From Alphaproteobacteria bacterium (lineage in GTDB: Bacteria > Pseudomonadota > Alphaproteobacteria > Rhodobacterales > Rhodobacteraceae), in contig JAUIBL010000015.1 in the NCBI GenBank assembly GCA_030428355.1, positions 1 to 64,000 of the forward strand: DNA of 64,000 nucleotides, written 5' to 3'. Under the pieces are notes generated by a model. That model was not told where the DNA came from. It saw nothing but the letters and a program-made list of their open reading frames with translations, and did no database searches. The position numbers and the translations under genes were made by a program. Position 1 is the first letter of the stretch, and the number at the start of each line of letters is the position of its first letter. This document shows positions 35,572-44,722 of the stretch, one piece after another.

Positions 35572-37971
35572 ATGCTGACAATGGTTGAACGGTTCTCGGG
35601 TCCGGCCCTTGAGATCATGGCGGGTGCCAAGAGCGCCGCAGCTCATATCCCGCCGCTCTGGTCGCTTGAGGCGACGGTGGCCGTGAACCCCTATGTGGGG
35701 CAGGCAGGTGAACCCTTGCAGGTGGCCGCTGCCCGTCTGGCGCGGGTCGCCGGTGTGCGGACGGTGCCCGAGCGGGCACATTTCAAGGCGAAGTTCGCGG
35801 CAGGTCAGTTGAGCGTTGCCGACCTTGAGGCGGGTCTGGCCGAAGTGCCGGAGCTGGCGGCGACGGTCGACGACCTGATCGCGGCGATGGACAAGACCGT
35901 GTCCGCGCCCGAAACCCTGCCGACACTGGCCGATCTGGCCGAAGAGGTCTCGGACATCAACTGGCCCGACTTCGTCGCTGAACGGATCGGCCACTGGGCG
36001 GGCGGGCATTATGACACCGGTCAGGCGCTCTGGCCTGCGCCCAAGACGCGGGCGTGGCTGTCGTGGCGGTCTTTTGCGCAGCGCGATCTGACGCCAGAGA
36101 TCTTCGGTCTGACAGGCTTTGCCGCGCGGGTGGCGTCGATGTCGATGTCCGCGCGGGGCGCGCTGACCAAATGCGCCGAGGATATGGGGATCACGGCAGA
36201 TGCCTGCGAAAGCTATTTCCACACGCTGCTGATGCGGCTGGGTGGCTGGGCGCAGCTTGCCTCGGGCGAGGCGTTCCGCGCGAACCTGAAGGGCGAGGGC
36301 AACAACGACATCACCGATCTTCTGACCGCCAAGCTGGTCTTCGAGGCAGCATTGCTGGCGCGGTACAAGGACAAGATCGGCGATAAATGGGCCAAGGTGC
36401 TCGAGGCGCACGCGCAACCCATCGTGCCGAGCGAGGACGATCTGATCGACGCGGCCCTTCAGGCGGCGGCGGATCATGCGGCGGCGCGGGCGTTGGACGC
36501 CACTTTGGCGCAGCCCGTGGAGGCCAATGACGTGGTGCCGAACGTGCAGGCGGCATTCTGCATCGACGTGCGGTCCGAAGTGTTCCGGCGGGCGCTGGAA
36601 GCCTCGGGCGACGGGATCGAAACCATTGGTTTTGCGGGCTTCTTCGGCATCGCGGCGGCGCATCACGGGTTTGCCTCGGACGTGCTGGAGACACGGGGTC
36701 CGGTGCTGATCAACCCCGGTGCGACCTCGGCTGCGACCGATCCGCAGGACAGCGACGTGCTGACCCGCGTGGCGAAACGGGTGACGCGGGCGTGGGGCCG
36801 GTTCCGGCTGGCGGCGGTGTCGAGCTTTGCCTTCGTCGAGGCGACCGGGCCGTTGTATCTGGGTAAGCTGGTGCGGGATTCGCTGGCGCAGAAGCATCCG
36901 AGCCTGGGCAATGATCCGGCACCGGCCCTGTCGGGCAACCTGACGCTTGAGGACCGGATCGGCATGGCGGCGACCATCCTGTCGGCGATGTCGATGAAAT
37001 CGGGCTTTGCCAAGGTGATCCTGCTGGCGGGTCACGGCGCGGGTGTGGTCAACAACCCCCATGCGAGCGCGTTGCAATGCGGGGCCTGTGGCGGCCATGC
37101 GGGCGATGTGAACGCGCGGCTGGTGGCGCTGCTGCTCAATGATGCCGAGGTGCGGGCCGGGTTGGTCGAGAAGGGCATCGTGGTGCCTACCGAGACCGTG
37201 TTCCTTGCCGGTCTACATGACACGGTGACCGACGAGGTGCGGCTCTACGAAGATGATCTGCCCGCCGGTCATACGCAGGGCGCGACGATCGCGTCGTTGA
37301 AGCAGGCGCTGAAACTGGCGGCCAAGGTGACACGTGGTGAACGGGCGGCGCGTCTGCCGCGGGCGGCGGATCAGATGGCGGTCATGGCGCGGGCCAAGGA
37401 CTGGTCGGAAACGCGGCCCGAATGGGGGCTTGCGGGCTGTTCGGCCTTCATCGCCGCCCCCCGGTCGCGGACCACGGGGCGGAGCCTTGACGGGCGGTCC
37501 TTCCTGCACAGCTATGACTGGCGGCAGGACAAGGGCTTCGGTGTTCTGGAACTGATCCTGACTGCGCCTGTCGTTGTGGCAAGCTGGATCAGCCTGCAGT
37601 ACTACGGATCATCCGTGGCGCCTGATGCGTTCGGGGCGGGCAACAAGCTGCTTCACAACGTTACCGGCGGGATCGGTGTGGTCGAAGGCAATGGCGGCGT
37701 GCTGCGCGGTGGTCTGCCGTGGCAGTCGGTGCATGACGGCGAGACTTTCATGCATGATCCCTTGCGGTTGTCGGTCGCAGTTGAAGCACCGCGTGAAGCC
37801 ATCAGCGAGATCCTCAAGCGGCACGCCGGGGTTGCTGCGCTCTTCGACAACGGCTGGCTCAAGCTGTACGCGATGGATGACGAGGGCCGGTTGGGCTGGC
37901 GTTATACCGGTGGTGGAGAGTGGGTGTCGCTGCGGGGCGATACCGCTGCGGCGCAGATCGCGGCAGAGTGA
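35572..37971 (+). CDS. dabA: DabA (DUF2309), beta-carbonic-anhydrase-like subunit
   Basis: A 799-residue cytoplasmic subunit that hydrates CO2 vectorially when coupled to DabB. The zinc site known from the family is intact: Cys330 and Asp332 in FCIDVRSE, His488 in LAGHGAGVVNNP, and Cys503 in LQCGACGGHAGDVNAR. ATG 35572 has AGGAG 8 bases upstream; ATG 35548, overlapping the dabB stop (TAATG), is possible. No RuBisCO or carboxysome genes are near, so it would serve anaplerotic carboxylation. It is convergent with the EPSP-synthase-like gene, 6 bases away. Confidence 0.88.
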   Translation: MLTMVERFSGPALEIMAGAKSAAAHIPPLWSLEATVAVNPYVGQAGEPLQVAAARLARVAGVRTVPERAHFKAKFAAGQLSVADLEAGLAEVPELAATVDDLIAAMDKTVSAPETLPTLADLAEEVSDINWPDFVAERIGHWAGGHYDTGQALWPAPKTRAWLSWRSFAQRDLTPEIFGLTGFAARVASMSMSARGALTKCAEDMGITADACESYFHTLLMRLGGWAQLASGEAFRANLKGEGNNDITDLLTAKLVFEAALLARYKDKIGDKWAKVLEAHAQPIVPSEDDLIDAALQAAADHAAARALDATLAQPVEANDVVPNVQAAFCIDVRSEVFRRALEASGDGIETIGFAGFFGIAAAHHGFASDVLETRGPVLINPGATSAATDPQDSDVLTRVAKRVTRAWGRFRLAAVSSFAFVEATGPLYLGKLVRDSLAQKHPSLGNDPAPALSGNLTLEDRIGMAATILSAMSMKSGFAKVILLAGHGAGVVNNPHASALQCGACGGHAGDVNARLVALLLNDAEVRAGLVEKGIVVPTETVFLAGLHDTVTDEVRLYEDDLPAGHTQGATIASLKQALKLAAKVTRGERAARLPRAADQMAVMARAKDWSETRPEWGLAGCSAFIAAPRSRTTGRSLDGRSFLHSYDWRQDKGFGVLELILTAPVVVASWISLQYYGSSVAPDAFGAGNKLLHNVTGGIGVVEGNGGVLRGGLPWQSVHDGETFMHDPLRLSVAVEAPREAISEILKRHAGVAALFDNGWLKLYAMDDEGRLGWRYTGGGEWVSLRGDTAAAQIAAE

Positions 37972-37977
37972 CGGGCG

Positions 37978-39240
37978 TCAGGGCTGGGTGATGTCAACCG
38001 ACACGCCCAGCCCGCGCAGGACATCCCAATACGTCGGGAAGGTCTTGGACACGCAGTAAGGGTCTTCGATCCGCACACCTTTGACCTTCATGGCGGCGAG
38101 GGCAAAGCACATGGCGATGCGGTGGTCGGCGTGGCTGTCGATCAGCCCATCGCTGACATGATCTGCCAGCGCGGGATCGGCATGTACGATCAGGTCGTCC
38201 CCTTCGACCGAAGCCAAACCTGCGCGCACTTGCAACAGCCCCTTGTGCACAGCATCAATGCGGTCGCATTCCTTGACGCGCAGGTTCTCGATCCCGGTAA
38301 AGCGCACGGGCGTTTCGTTGAATGCGGCCAGCACGGCCAGCGTCGGGATGGCGTCCTGCATCTGTGAGCCGTTGATCGTCGCGGGCATCTGCGGGAAGGC
38401 GGCGATCATGTCATAGGCCTTGGCGTCGGGTTGGTTCATGTCACCGGGGGCGGTACCGATGTCGATGCTGCCGTTTGTGAGCTTTTCCGCAGCCCAAAGG
38501 TAGGTCGCGGCACTTGCGTCGGGTTCCACGTGGTAGTCGGCGGCGGTGTAGCCGCCGGGTGCGACGATGATCTGGTTTTCGGACGGGAATTCGACCGTCG
38601 CGCCGAATGCACGCATGACGGCGGCGGTGATGTGCAGATAGCCGACCGCGCCGATCTTGCCGCCACCGATGGTGATGCGGGTTTCAGCTTCGCCCATCGC
38701 GGCGAGCATCATGATGGCCGAGATGTACTGGCTTGAGAGCTTGCCGCTGACCTCGATCTCGCCGCTCTGGAACCTGCTGGTGCCCCTGACCGTGACAGGC
38801 GGGCAGCCGGTCTCGGACGTGGCATCAACTCCCATTGCGCGGAGTGTGTCGAGCAGGGGTGCGATGGGGCGCTTCTGCATATGCTCGTCGCCGGTGACGA
38901 TTGTGGTGCCGTTCACCAAAGCGACGGCGGCGGTCAGAAATCGCGTCGCGGTGCCCGCATTGCCAAGGAACAGGGGGTCGGGGGCCGGGTGCAGCACGCC
39001 TGAACCTGTGACCTCGACCGTGGTCTCGTTGATTTCGGTGATCCCGACGCCCATCTGGCGCAGAGCGGTCATCATATAATGCGTATCATCGCTGCGCAGG
39101 ATGCCGGTCAGGCGGCTGTTGCCCCGCGCCAAAGCTGCCACCAGAAGCGCACGGTTGGTCACGGATTTGGATCCGGGCAGGGTCACGCGACCCACCAGCG
39201 GCTGTGTGATAGGGGTGATGCTGGCGATGGGCAGGGACAT
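37978..39240 (-). CDS. EPSP-synthase-like enolpyruvyl transferase paired with arsenic genes
   Basis: A 420-residue enolpyruvyl transferase fold. EPSP synthase active-site residues are mostly kept: GSKSVTNRA (Lys/Arg of the N-domain), LFLGNAGTATRFL, MQKRPI, SGKLSSQY, QDAIPTL (catalytic Asp), RVKECDRI, DHRIAM and SKTFPTYWD. By eye, the SKPYI/SQPYI motif that contacts shikimate-3-phosphate in classical enzymes reads AVGYL here. It is divergent from the arsR-arsC fusion across a 132-base shared promoter region and is not next to cmk-rpsA as a housekeeping aroA often is. In actinomycetes a homolog is proposed to make arsenoenolpyruvate, so this may be an arsenic enzyme rather than AroA. A true aroA remains possible. 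Confidence 0.7.
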   Translation of the reverse strand: MSLPIASITPITQPLVGRVTLPGSKSVTNRALLVAALARGNSRLTGILRSDDTHYMMTALRQMGVGITEINETTVEVTGSGVLHPAPDPLFLGNAGTATRFLTAAVALVNGTTIVTGDEHMQKRPIAPLLDTLRAMGVDATSETGCPPVTVRGTSRFQSGEIEVSGKLSSQYISAIMMLAAMGEAETRITIGGGKIGAVGYLHITAAVMRAFGATVEFPSENQIIVAPGGYTAADYHVEPDASAATYLWAAEKLTNGSIDIGTAPGDMNQPDAKAYDMIAAFPQMPATINGSQMQDAIPTLAVLAAFNETPVRFTGIENLRVKECDRIDAVHKGLLQVRAGLASVEGDDLIVHADPALADHVSDGLIDSHADHRIAMCFALAAMKVKGVRIEDPYCVSKTFPTYWDVLRGLGVSVDITQP

Positions 39241-39338
39241 GGCGGGTCTCCGGTCGGAACGTCAGATGCGGGTTTACGGGTTTTGACGCGGGTCGCAATG
39301 CGAAAACCGATTGTCTGTGTGGATGGCCAAACGACTCG

Positions 39339-39378
39339 TTGACTGCGCCATTAATTCCGTTATTCACGAAATATGGAA
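39339..39378 (+). promoter_or_regulatory. Putative arsR promoter and operator, leaderless start
   Basis: TTGACT (39339-39344), 16 bases, then TATTCA (39361-39366) form a plausible -35/-10 pair whose start site would fall at about 39373, the arsR ATG itself. No Shine-Dalgarno sequence precedes the ATG. An imperfect dyad TTCCGTTATTC-AC-GAAATATGGAA with 8 of 11 positions matching spans 39355-39378 over the -10 and start codon, a suitable place for ArsR repression. Confidence 0.45.
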
Positions 39379-40221
39379 ATAAGAATCGCCTCACAACTGT
39401 CGACCCTCGGGCATCCGCAACGGCTGGCCATCTTTCGCATGCTCATGCGGCGGATGCCCGACCGGGTGCCTGCCGGTGAAATCGCGGACGCGCTGGACAT
39501 CAAGCCGTCTACGCTCTCGGCTTATCTGTCGGTCCTGCTGGACGCCGGATTGCTGAGCCAGACGCGCGTCGGGACATCGCTTCGTTACAGTGTGAACGTA
39601 CCAAATGTGAAGGGTATGCTGGATTTCCTGCTGCTTGAGTGTTGTCGGGGGCGACCGGATATGTGCAGCCCGCTGGCGGCCGGTTTTGGACAAGGAATGA
39701 CGGATATGTCTCTGGAAAAGTTCAATGTTCTTTTTTTCTGCACTGGCAATTCCGCGCGGTCGATCTTTGCCGAAACGATCCTGCGCGACATGGCCGGGGA
39801 TCGGTTCGAGGTGTTTTCAGCCGGAACCAAACCCTATTCCGAGCTGAACCCGATGGTGGTCGATGTGCTGCGCCAGAAAGGGCATGACGTGTCCAGCCTG
39901 CGCGCGAAGAACGTGCAGGAGTTCATGGGCGGGAACGCGCCGAAGTTCGATTTCGTCTTCACCGTCTGCGATCAGGCTGCGAACGAGGACTGCCCGGCAT
40001 GGGCGGGCCAGCCGATCAGTGCGCATTGGGGCATGGTCGATCCGGTGAAGGCGACCGGGTCGGACGCCGAACGCAGCCTTGCGTTTCAGGCGGCCTATGG
40101 CGCGCTGCGCAACCGGATCAGCGCCTTTACCGCGCTGCCCATGAGCACGCTTGACCGGATTTCGCTGCAGAAGGCGGTCGATGAGATTGGACAGATGACC
40201 GAAGAGGACACGTCCGCATGA
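39373..40221 (+). CDS. ArsR repressor fused to ArsC-like arsenate reductase
   Basis: A 282-residue two-domain protein. Residues 1-100 are a winged-helix ArsR domain ([17 protein letters not shown] as recognition region) with a probable As(III) site of Cys90, Cys91 and Cys98. Residues ~115-260 are a low-molecular-weight phosphatase-type ArsC: P loop Cys123-TGNSA-Arg129, plus Cys199 and Cys207 in [15 protein letters not shown] for the disulfide relay. It would sense arsenite and reduce arsenate. Its stop overlaps the GAPDH start (ATGA), opening the arsRC-gapdh-arsJ operon. Confidence 0.9.
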   Translation: MEIRIASQLSTLGHPQRLAIFRMLMRRMPDRVPAGEIADALDIKPSTLSAYLSVLLDAGLLSQTRVGTSLRYSVNVPNVKGMLDFLLLECCRGRPDMCSPLAAGFGQGMTDMSLEKFNVLFFCTGNSARSIFAETILRDMAGDRFEVFSAGTKPYSELNPMVVDVLRQKGHDVSSLRAKNVQEFMGGNAPKFDFVFTVCDQAANEDCPAWAGQPISAHWGMVDPVKATGSDAERSLAFQAAYGALRNRISAFTALPMSTLDRISLQKAVDEIGQMTEEDTSA

Positions 40222-41216
40222 CCACCTACGCGCTGAACGGGCTTGGCCGCATTGGCAAGCTTGCCCTGAAACCCTTGTTGGAGCGGGGGGCCAAAATCGC
40301 GTGGATCAATGACGCGGTGGGCGATCCGGCGATGCATGCGCATCTTTTCGAGTTCGACACGGTGCATGGGCGTTGGCAGGCCGAGTTTGCACATGATGCG
40401 GACAGCATCACCATCGACGGGGTGCGTTTGCCGTTTGTCGGGACACAACACCTGTCGGCGCTGCCGATGGAGGGTGTCGATGTGGTGATCGACTGCACCG
40501 GCGTTTTCAAATCAGAGGCGAAGATCGCGCCCTATTTTCAAATGGGAGCGAAGAAAGTCGTGGTGTCTGCCCCGGTCAAGGACGGGCCGACGGCGAACAT
40601 CGTTTATGGTGTGAACGACGACATCTATGATGTCGAAATGCACCACATCGTGACGGCGGCGAGTTGTACAACCAACTGCTTGGCCCCGGTTGTGAAGGTG
40701 TTGCATGAGAGCATCGGAATAACCCACGGATCAATCACGACAATCCATGATGTGACCAATACGCAAACCATCGTGGATCGACCCGCCAAAGACCTGCGCC
40801 GCGCGCGGTCGGCGTTGAATTCGCTGATCCCGACAACCACGGGAAGCGCGACGGCGATCACTCTGATCTATCCCGAACTCAAGGGGCGGTTGAACGGCCA
40901 TGCCGTGCGGGTGCCGCTGCTGAATGCGTCGCTGACCGATTGCGTGTTCGAGATGGATCGCGCGACCACCGTGGAAGAGGTGAACGCGCTGTTCAAGGCG
41001 GCGGCGGAGGGTCCGCTCAAGGACATTCTGGGCTACGAGGAACGCCCGCTTGTGTCGACCGATTACACCAATGACACGCGGTCGAGCATCGTTGATGCGC
41101 TCTCCACGATGGTGGTCAACGGCACGCAGGTGAAGGTCTACGCGTGGTATGACAACGAGATGGGCTATGCGCATCGGCTGGTGGATGTGGCGCTGATGGT
41201 GGGCGGTCGGTTGTGA
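40218..41216 (+). CDS. ArsJ-associated glyceraldehyde-3-phosphate dehydrogenase
   Basis: A 332-residue GAPDH. The NAD site starts at [11 protein letters not shown] (7-17), catalytic Cys150 lies in [11 protein letters not shown], and the partner His177 in [10 protein letters not shown]. In arsenic operons this paralog uses arsenate in place of phosphate to form 1-arseno-3-phosphoglycerate, which ArsJ exports. The tight overlaps with the arsRC gene (ATGA) and arsJ (GTGA) support that role rather than glycolysis. Confidence 0.9.
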   Translation: MTTYALNGLGRIGKLALKPLLERGAKIAWINDAVGDPAMHAHLFEFDTVHGRWQAEFAHDADSITIDGVRLPFVGTQHLSALPMEGVDVVIDCTGVFKSEAKIAPYFQMGAKKVVVSAPVKDGPTANIVYGVNDDIYDVEMHHIVTAASCTTNCLAPVVKVLHESIGITHGSITTIHDVTNTQTIVDRPAKDLRRARSALNSLIPTTTGSATAITLIYPELKGRLNGHAVRVPLLNASLTDCVFEMDRATTVEEVNALFKAAAEGPLKDILGYEERPLVSTDYTNDTRSSIVDALSTMVVNGTQVKVYAWYDNEMGYAHRLVDVALMVGGRL

Positions 41217-42475
41217 GCAAACCCGAGGGACTTTCCGCCTATATCGCCGTGACGGCGGCCTATTGGGCCTTCATGCTGACCGATGGCGCGTTGCGGATGC
41301 TGGTGCTGCTGCACTTTCACACGCTCGGGTTTTCGCCCATCCAACTGGCCTATCTGTTCGTGCTCTACGAGATCGCGGGCATGGTCACGAACCTCAGCGC
41401 CGGGTGGATCGCGGCGCGGTTCGGTTTGACCTCGACGCTTTATGCGGGGCTGGGGGTGCAGGTGGTGGCGCTTGTGGCGTTGGCGCAACTGGACCCGTCT
41501 TGGAGCATTGCGGCCTCGGTCGCCTTTGTCATATGCGTGCAGGGTGCGTCGGGGGTGGCCAAAGACCTGGCCAAGATGTCCTCGAAATCGGCGGTCAAGC
41601 TGCTGGCCCCCAAGGAAGACGGCGGGCTGTTCCGTTGGGTGGCGGTGCTGACCGGATCGAAGAACGCGGTGAAAGGGGTGGGGTTCCTGCTGGGTGCCGC
41701 GCTCTTGGCGACGCTGGGCTTTGTCGCGGCGGTCTATGCGATGGCGGCGGTGCTGGCGGTGATCCTGCTGGCGATCATCATGCTCATGCCGTCGGGCCTG
41801 CCGAAAGGGCGCAAGGGGGCCAAGTTTTCCGAAGTGTTTTCGAAATCCGCCAATGTGAACTGGCTGTCGGCGGCGCGGGTGTTCCTGTTCGGGGCGCGCG
41901 ACGTGTGGTTCGTGGTGGGCATCCCGATCTATTTCTACGCGGTGTTGTCGGACGGGACCGAGGCGGGCAACCGGGCGACGTTTTTCCTGATCGGCACGTT
42001 CATGGCGGTGTGGATTATCCTTTACGGGATCGTTCAGGCCAACACGCCGAAACTGCTGCGCGCGGCAGAGCGGGGCGAGGCCGCGCTGATCTCGGATGCA
42101 CGGACATGGGCGCTGTTGCTGCTGACGGTGCCAGTGGTCTTGACCGTGGCAGCGATGCTGTCGCCAGAGCCGCAGATGTGGCTGACGGTGACCTTGGTGG
42201 TCGGGCTGCTGGCCTTCGGCGCGCTGTTTGCGATCAACTCGGCGCTGCATTCCTACCTGATCCTGGCCGTTACCCAAAGCGAACGGGTCACGATGGATGT
42301 GGGGTTCTACTACATGGCCAATGCGGGCGGGCGGCTTTTGGGGACAGTGCTGTCCGGGCTGAGCTATCAGGTGGGCGGTTTGGCGCTGATGCTGGGCACG
42401 GCGTCTGCGATGGTTGCGCTGTCGGCGCTGGCCTCGGGGCGGTTGCGCAGCGACGGGACGGCACAGACGGTGTGA
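41213..42475 (+). CDS. arsJ: ArsJ organoarsenical exporter (MFS)
   Basis: A 420-residue major-facilitator permease with about 11-12 membrane helices. The family-specific stretch [20 protein letters not shown] (~123-142) and [13 protein letters not shown] identify ArsJ rather than a generic MFS protein. It exports 1-arseno-3-phosphoglycerate, which breaks down outside, giving net arsenate extrusion. GTG 41213 starts it inside the GAPDH stop. An iron alcohol dehydrogenase gene follows after 70 bases in the same direction. Confidence 0.9.
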   Translation: MSKPEGLSAYIAVTAAYWAFMLTDGALRMLVLLHFHTLGFSPIQLAYLFVLYEIAGMVTNLSAGWIAARFGLTSTLYAGLGVQVVALVALAQLDPSWSIAASVAFVICVQGASGVAKDLAKMSSKSAVKLLAPKEDGGLFRWVAVLTGSKNAVKGVGFLLGAALLATLGFVAAVYAMAAVLAVILLAIIMLMPSGLPKGRKGAKFSEVFSKSANVNWLSAARVFLFGARDVWFVVGIPIYFYAVLSDGTEAGNRATFFLIGTFMAVWIILYGIVQANTPKLLRAAERGEAALISDARTWALLLLTVPVVLTVAAMLSPEPQMWLTVTLVVGLLAFGALFAINSALHSYLILAVTQSERVTMDVGFYYMANAGGRLLGTVLSGLSYQVGGLALMLGTASAMVALSALASGRLRSDGTAQTV

Positions 42476-42545
42476 GGCGCGACCCTCGACACCTGGGGCA
42501 AAGACAGGCACATCTTTGGCGGGATTTGACCAAGAGGAGTGCCCG

Positions 42546-43688
42546 ATGACCGCCTTTGCCTTTGCCACTGCGGGGATGATCCGGTTCGGACGGGGCGAGG
42601 CGATGCAGGCTGTGCCTGCGTTGGCGGCGTTGGGAAAGCGGGTGCTGCTGGTCATGGGCGCGACGCCTGCACGCGTGACATGGCTCAAAGAGGCGCTTGA
42701 AATGCAGGCTGTTGCGGTGACGGTGTTTTCGGTCGGCAAGGAACCGGATGTTGCATTGGTCGAAGCCGGTGTCGCGCTGGCGAAGGCGGCGCAGGTCAAT
42801 GCGGTGATTTCGGTGGGCGGCGGTGCCGTGGTCGATGCGGGCAAGGCGATTGCAGCGCTGGCACCGGCCACGCGGCCAATGCTGGACCATCTGGAAGTGG
42901 TGGGCAAAGGCCTGCCGCTGGACGCCGCGCCATTGCCTTTTGCAGCCTTGCCGACAACCGCCGGGACCGGGGCCGAGGTGACACGCAACGCGGTGATTGC
43001 GGTGCCCGAAGCACAGCGCAAGGTGAGCCTGCGCGACCCGCGCATGTTGCCGGCACTGGCGATTGTCGATCCGGCGCTGACGGATCATTGCCCGCGCGGC
43101 GTGACCTTGGCCTCGGGGCTGGATGCGGTCACGCAGGTGATCGAGCCCTATCTTTCGTCAAAAGCCAATCCGCTGACCGATGCGATCTGCCGTGACGCGA
43201 TCCCCAAGGGATTGGTGGCGATCCGGCGGATCATGGCGGCTGAAGACCCCGAGGCGCGGGATGCGCTGGCCTGGGTCAGCCTTTGCGGGGGGCTGGCGCT
43301 GGCCAATTCCGGCCTCGGCGTGGTGCATGGGTTGGCCGGGCCGCTGGGTGGGTTGTCCAACGCGGCGCATGGCGCGATCTGCGGTGCGCTCTTGCCGCAT
43401 GGTCTGCGGGCCAATGCCGAAGCTGGGGAGGACCAGGTCCTGCAAGCGCGGATTGCCGAGGTGCAGGGGTGGATTGCGCAGGTGTTCGGCGGTGCGCCGG
43501 GCGACGCGTTCGACACGCTGCACATGTGGTCGCGCGAGGTGGGTCTGCCGGGGCTCGACGCGCAGGGCATCACCGATGCGGCGCGGGTGCAGGCTGCCAA
43601 GGATGCGGTAAGTTCGTCGTCGATGAAGGCAAACCCGGTGGCTTTGACCGAGATGCAACTTTTGGACCTGATGGAAAGCGCCAGATAA
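42546..43688 (+). CDS. Iron-containing alcohol dehydrogenase family protein
   Basis: A 380-residue group III alcohol dehydrogenase. GGGAVVDAGKAIAAL (~94-108) binds NAD(P). The metal region reads ASGLDAVTQVIEPYLSSKAN: the Asp is present, but the second ligand is Gln where most family members have His. The His residues of GVVHGLAGPLGG and NAAHGAICG supply the rest. ATG 42546 has AGAGGAG ahead. It follows arsJ closely, so it may be cotranscribed with the arsenic genes; relatives reduce maleylacetate, lactaldehyde or phosphonoacetaldehyde. The substrate is unknown. Confidence 0.75.
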   Translation: MTAFAFATAGMIRFGRGEAMQAVPALAALGKRVLLVMGATPARVTWLKEALEMQAVAVTVFSVGKEPDVALVEAGVALAKAAQVNAVISVGGGAVVDAGKAIAALAPATRPMLDHLEVVGKGLPLDAAPLPFAALPTTAGTGAEVTRNAVIAVPEAQRKVSLRDPRMLPALAIVDPALTDHCPRGVTLASGLDAVTQVIEPYLSSKANPLTDAICRDAIPKGLVAIRRIMAAEDPEARDALAWVSLCGGLALANSGLGVVHGLAGPLGGLSNAAHGAICGALLPHGLRANAEAGEDQVLQARIAEVQGWIAQVFGGAPGDAFDTLHMWSREVGLPGLDAQGITDAARVQAAKDAVSSSSMKANPVALTEMQLLDLMESAR

Positions 43689-43700
43689 GCCCGTTTTGGA

Positions 43701-44165
43701 TCAGTTGATCGCGTAAAGCTCGACCTGAACGCTGCTTTGGTTGCGGGCACCGACGCCGACAAAAAGCGTACGGTTGACCCAGGCATAGCGGTCGTCTCCG
43801 GTTTCCAGCCGCGCATGGGTGCGCATGTAATACGAGGCAGGATCGACGGGTTCGCCGCGGGCAACGGCTTCGAGCACTTCTTTCGGGCCATGGCGATAGC
43901 CGTAATTGACGATCTCGATTGTCGCGCCGTCGTCGGTTTCCATCGCATAGCGCGTGTCGAGTTCCGCCAGACCGTCGGCAAACAGCGTCTGCCAGTCTGC
44001 GCCCAGGTTCAGGATACGTCCGTTGATCCGGGGGCCGGTGACTGTGCCGCCGACAATCGGGATGATGCGCCGTGCCCCGGCGCGGCCTGTTCCCATCTCG
44101 CGGATCGGGTCAAGCGTGACATGAAGGGTGCAGACATGGTCAAGTTCGGGACGGGGCAGTCTCAT
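43701..44165 (-). CDS. DUF3237 family protein
   Basis: A 154-residue soluble protein of DUF3237. The VTLDPIREMGTGRAGARRII start, GGTVTGPRINGRILNLGADW (~39-58) and ASYYMRTHARLETGDDRYAW segments are the conserved blocks. No catalytic role is established. It is divergent from the MarR gene across 78 bases and convergent with the alcohol dehydrogenase gene, so it may belong with the aromatic catabolic genes to its right. Confidence 0.8.
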   Translation of the reverse strand: MRLPRPELDHVCTLHVTLDPIREMGTGRAGARRIIPIVGGTVTGPRINGRILNLGADWQTLFADGLAELDTRYAMETDDGATIEIVNYGYRHGPKEVLEAVARGEPVDPASYYMRTHARLETGDDRYAWVNRTLFVGVGARNQSSVQVELYAIN

Positions 44166-44243
44166 CGCGATCCTTTCCGACGGAAACTGTTTACTAGATT
44201 AACGATATGGGATATTTTTCCTTTGAACAACAGGAGATGACGC

Positions 44244-44720
44244 ATGGCATCGCTGCGCAAGACGGACAGGCAGCCTGAAGACGAGGCGCTTGTCGAAACG
44301 CCCGATCTGGAAGAATTCATCGGCTACAACCTGAAGCGGGCGTATGTGATCGTGCAAGCGGATTTCCGGCGGGCGCTGGGCGAGGATGGCTTTGCGCCGC
44401 GTGTGTTTTCGGCGCTGTCGCTGGTGGTGCAATATCCGAATGTGACGCAAAGCGGGTTGGCGCGGATGCTCGGCATCGAACGGTCGGGACTGGTGGCCAT
44501 CGTCGACGAGCTTGAGGGGCGGGGATTGCTCAAGCGGACGGTTGTGCCGGGGGATCGCCGGGTTCAGGCACTGGTGCCGACATCCAAAGGCAAGACCGCC
44601 TATGCAGAGGCGCGCGCTGCGGTGCGGGCACATGAGGACCGGTTGCTGTCGAATCTGAGTGACGAAGAAAAAGCGACGCTTATGGCGCTGCTGGGCAAGA
44701 TCCGGTCACACGAGGAATAA
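44244..44720 (+). CDS. MarR-family transcriptional regulator
   Basis: A 158-residue dimeric repressor with a winged helix (about 45-115: TQSGLARMLGIERSGLVAIV as the recognition region, then GDRRVQAL as the wing). CAGGAG lies seven bases before ATG 44244. It is two bases from the dehydrogenase gene downstream and divergent from DUF3237. MarR proteins of this size often release DNA on binding aromatic acids or their CoA esters, which fits the neighbouring genes. Confidence 0.85.
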   Translation: MASLRKTDRQPEDEALVETPDLEEFIGYNLKRAYVIVQADFRRALGEDGFAPRVFSALSLVVQYPNVTQSGLARMLGIERSGLVAIVDELEGRGLLKRTVVPGDRRVQALVPTSKGKTAYAEARAAVRAHEDRLLSNLSDEEKATLMALLGKIRSHEE

Positions 44721-44722
44721 CC

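Noticed and set aside
35491-37098. 535-codon minus-strand frame opposite dabA
   Set aside because: Shadow of dabA, whose zinc-site motifs are intact; no ribosome site or family match.
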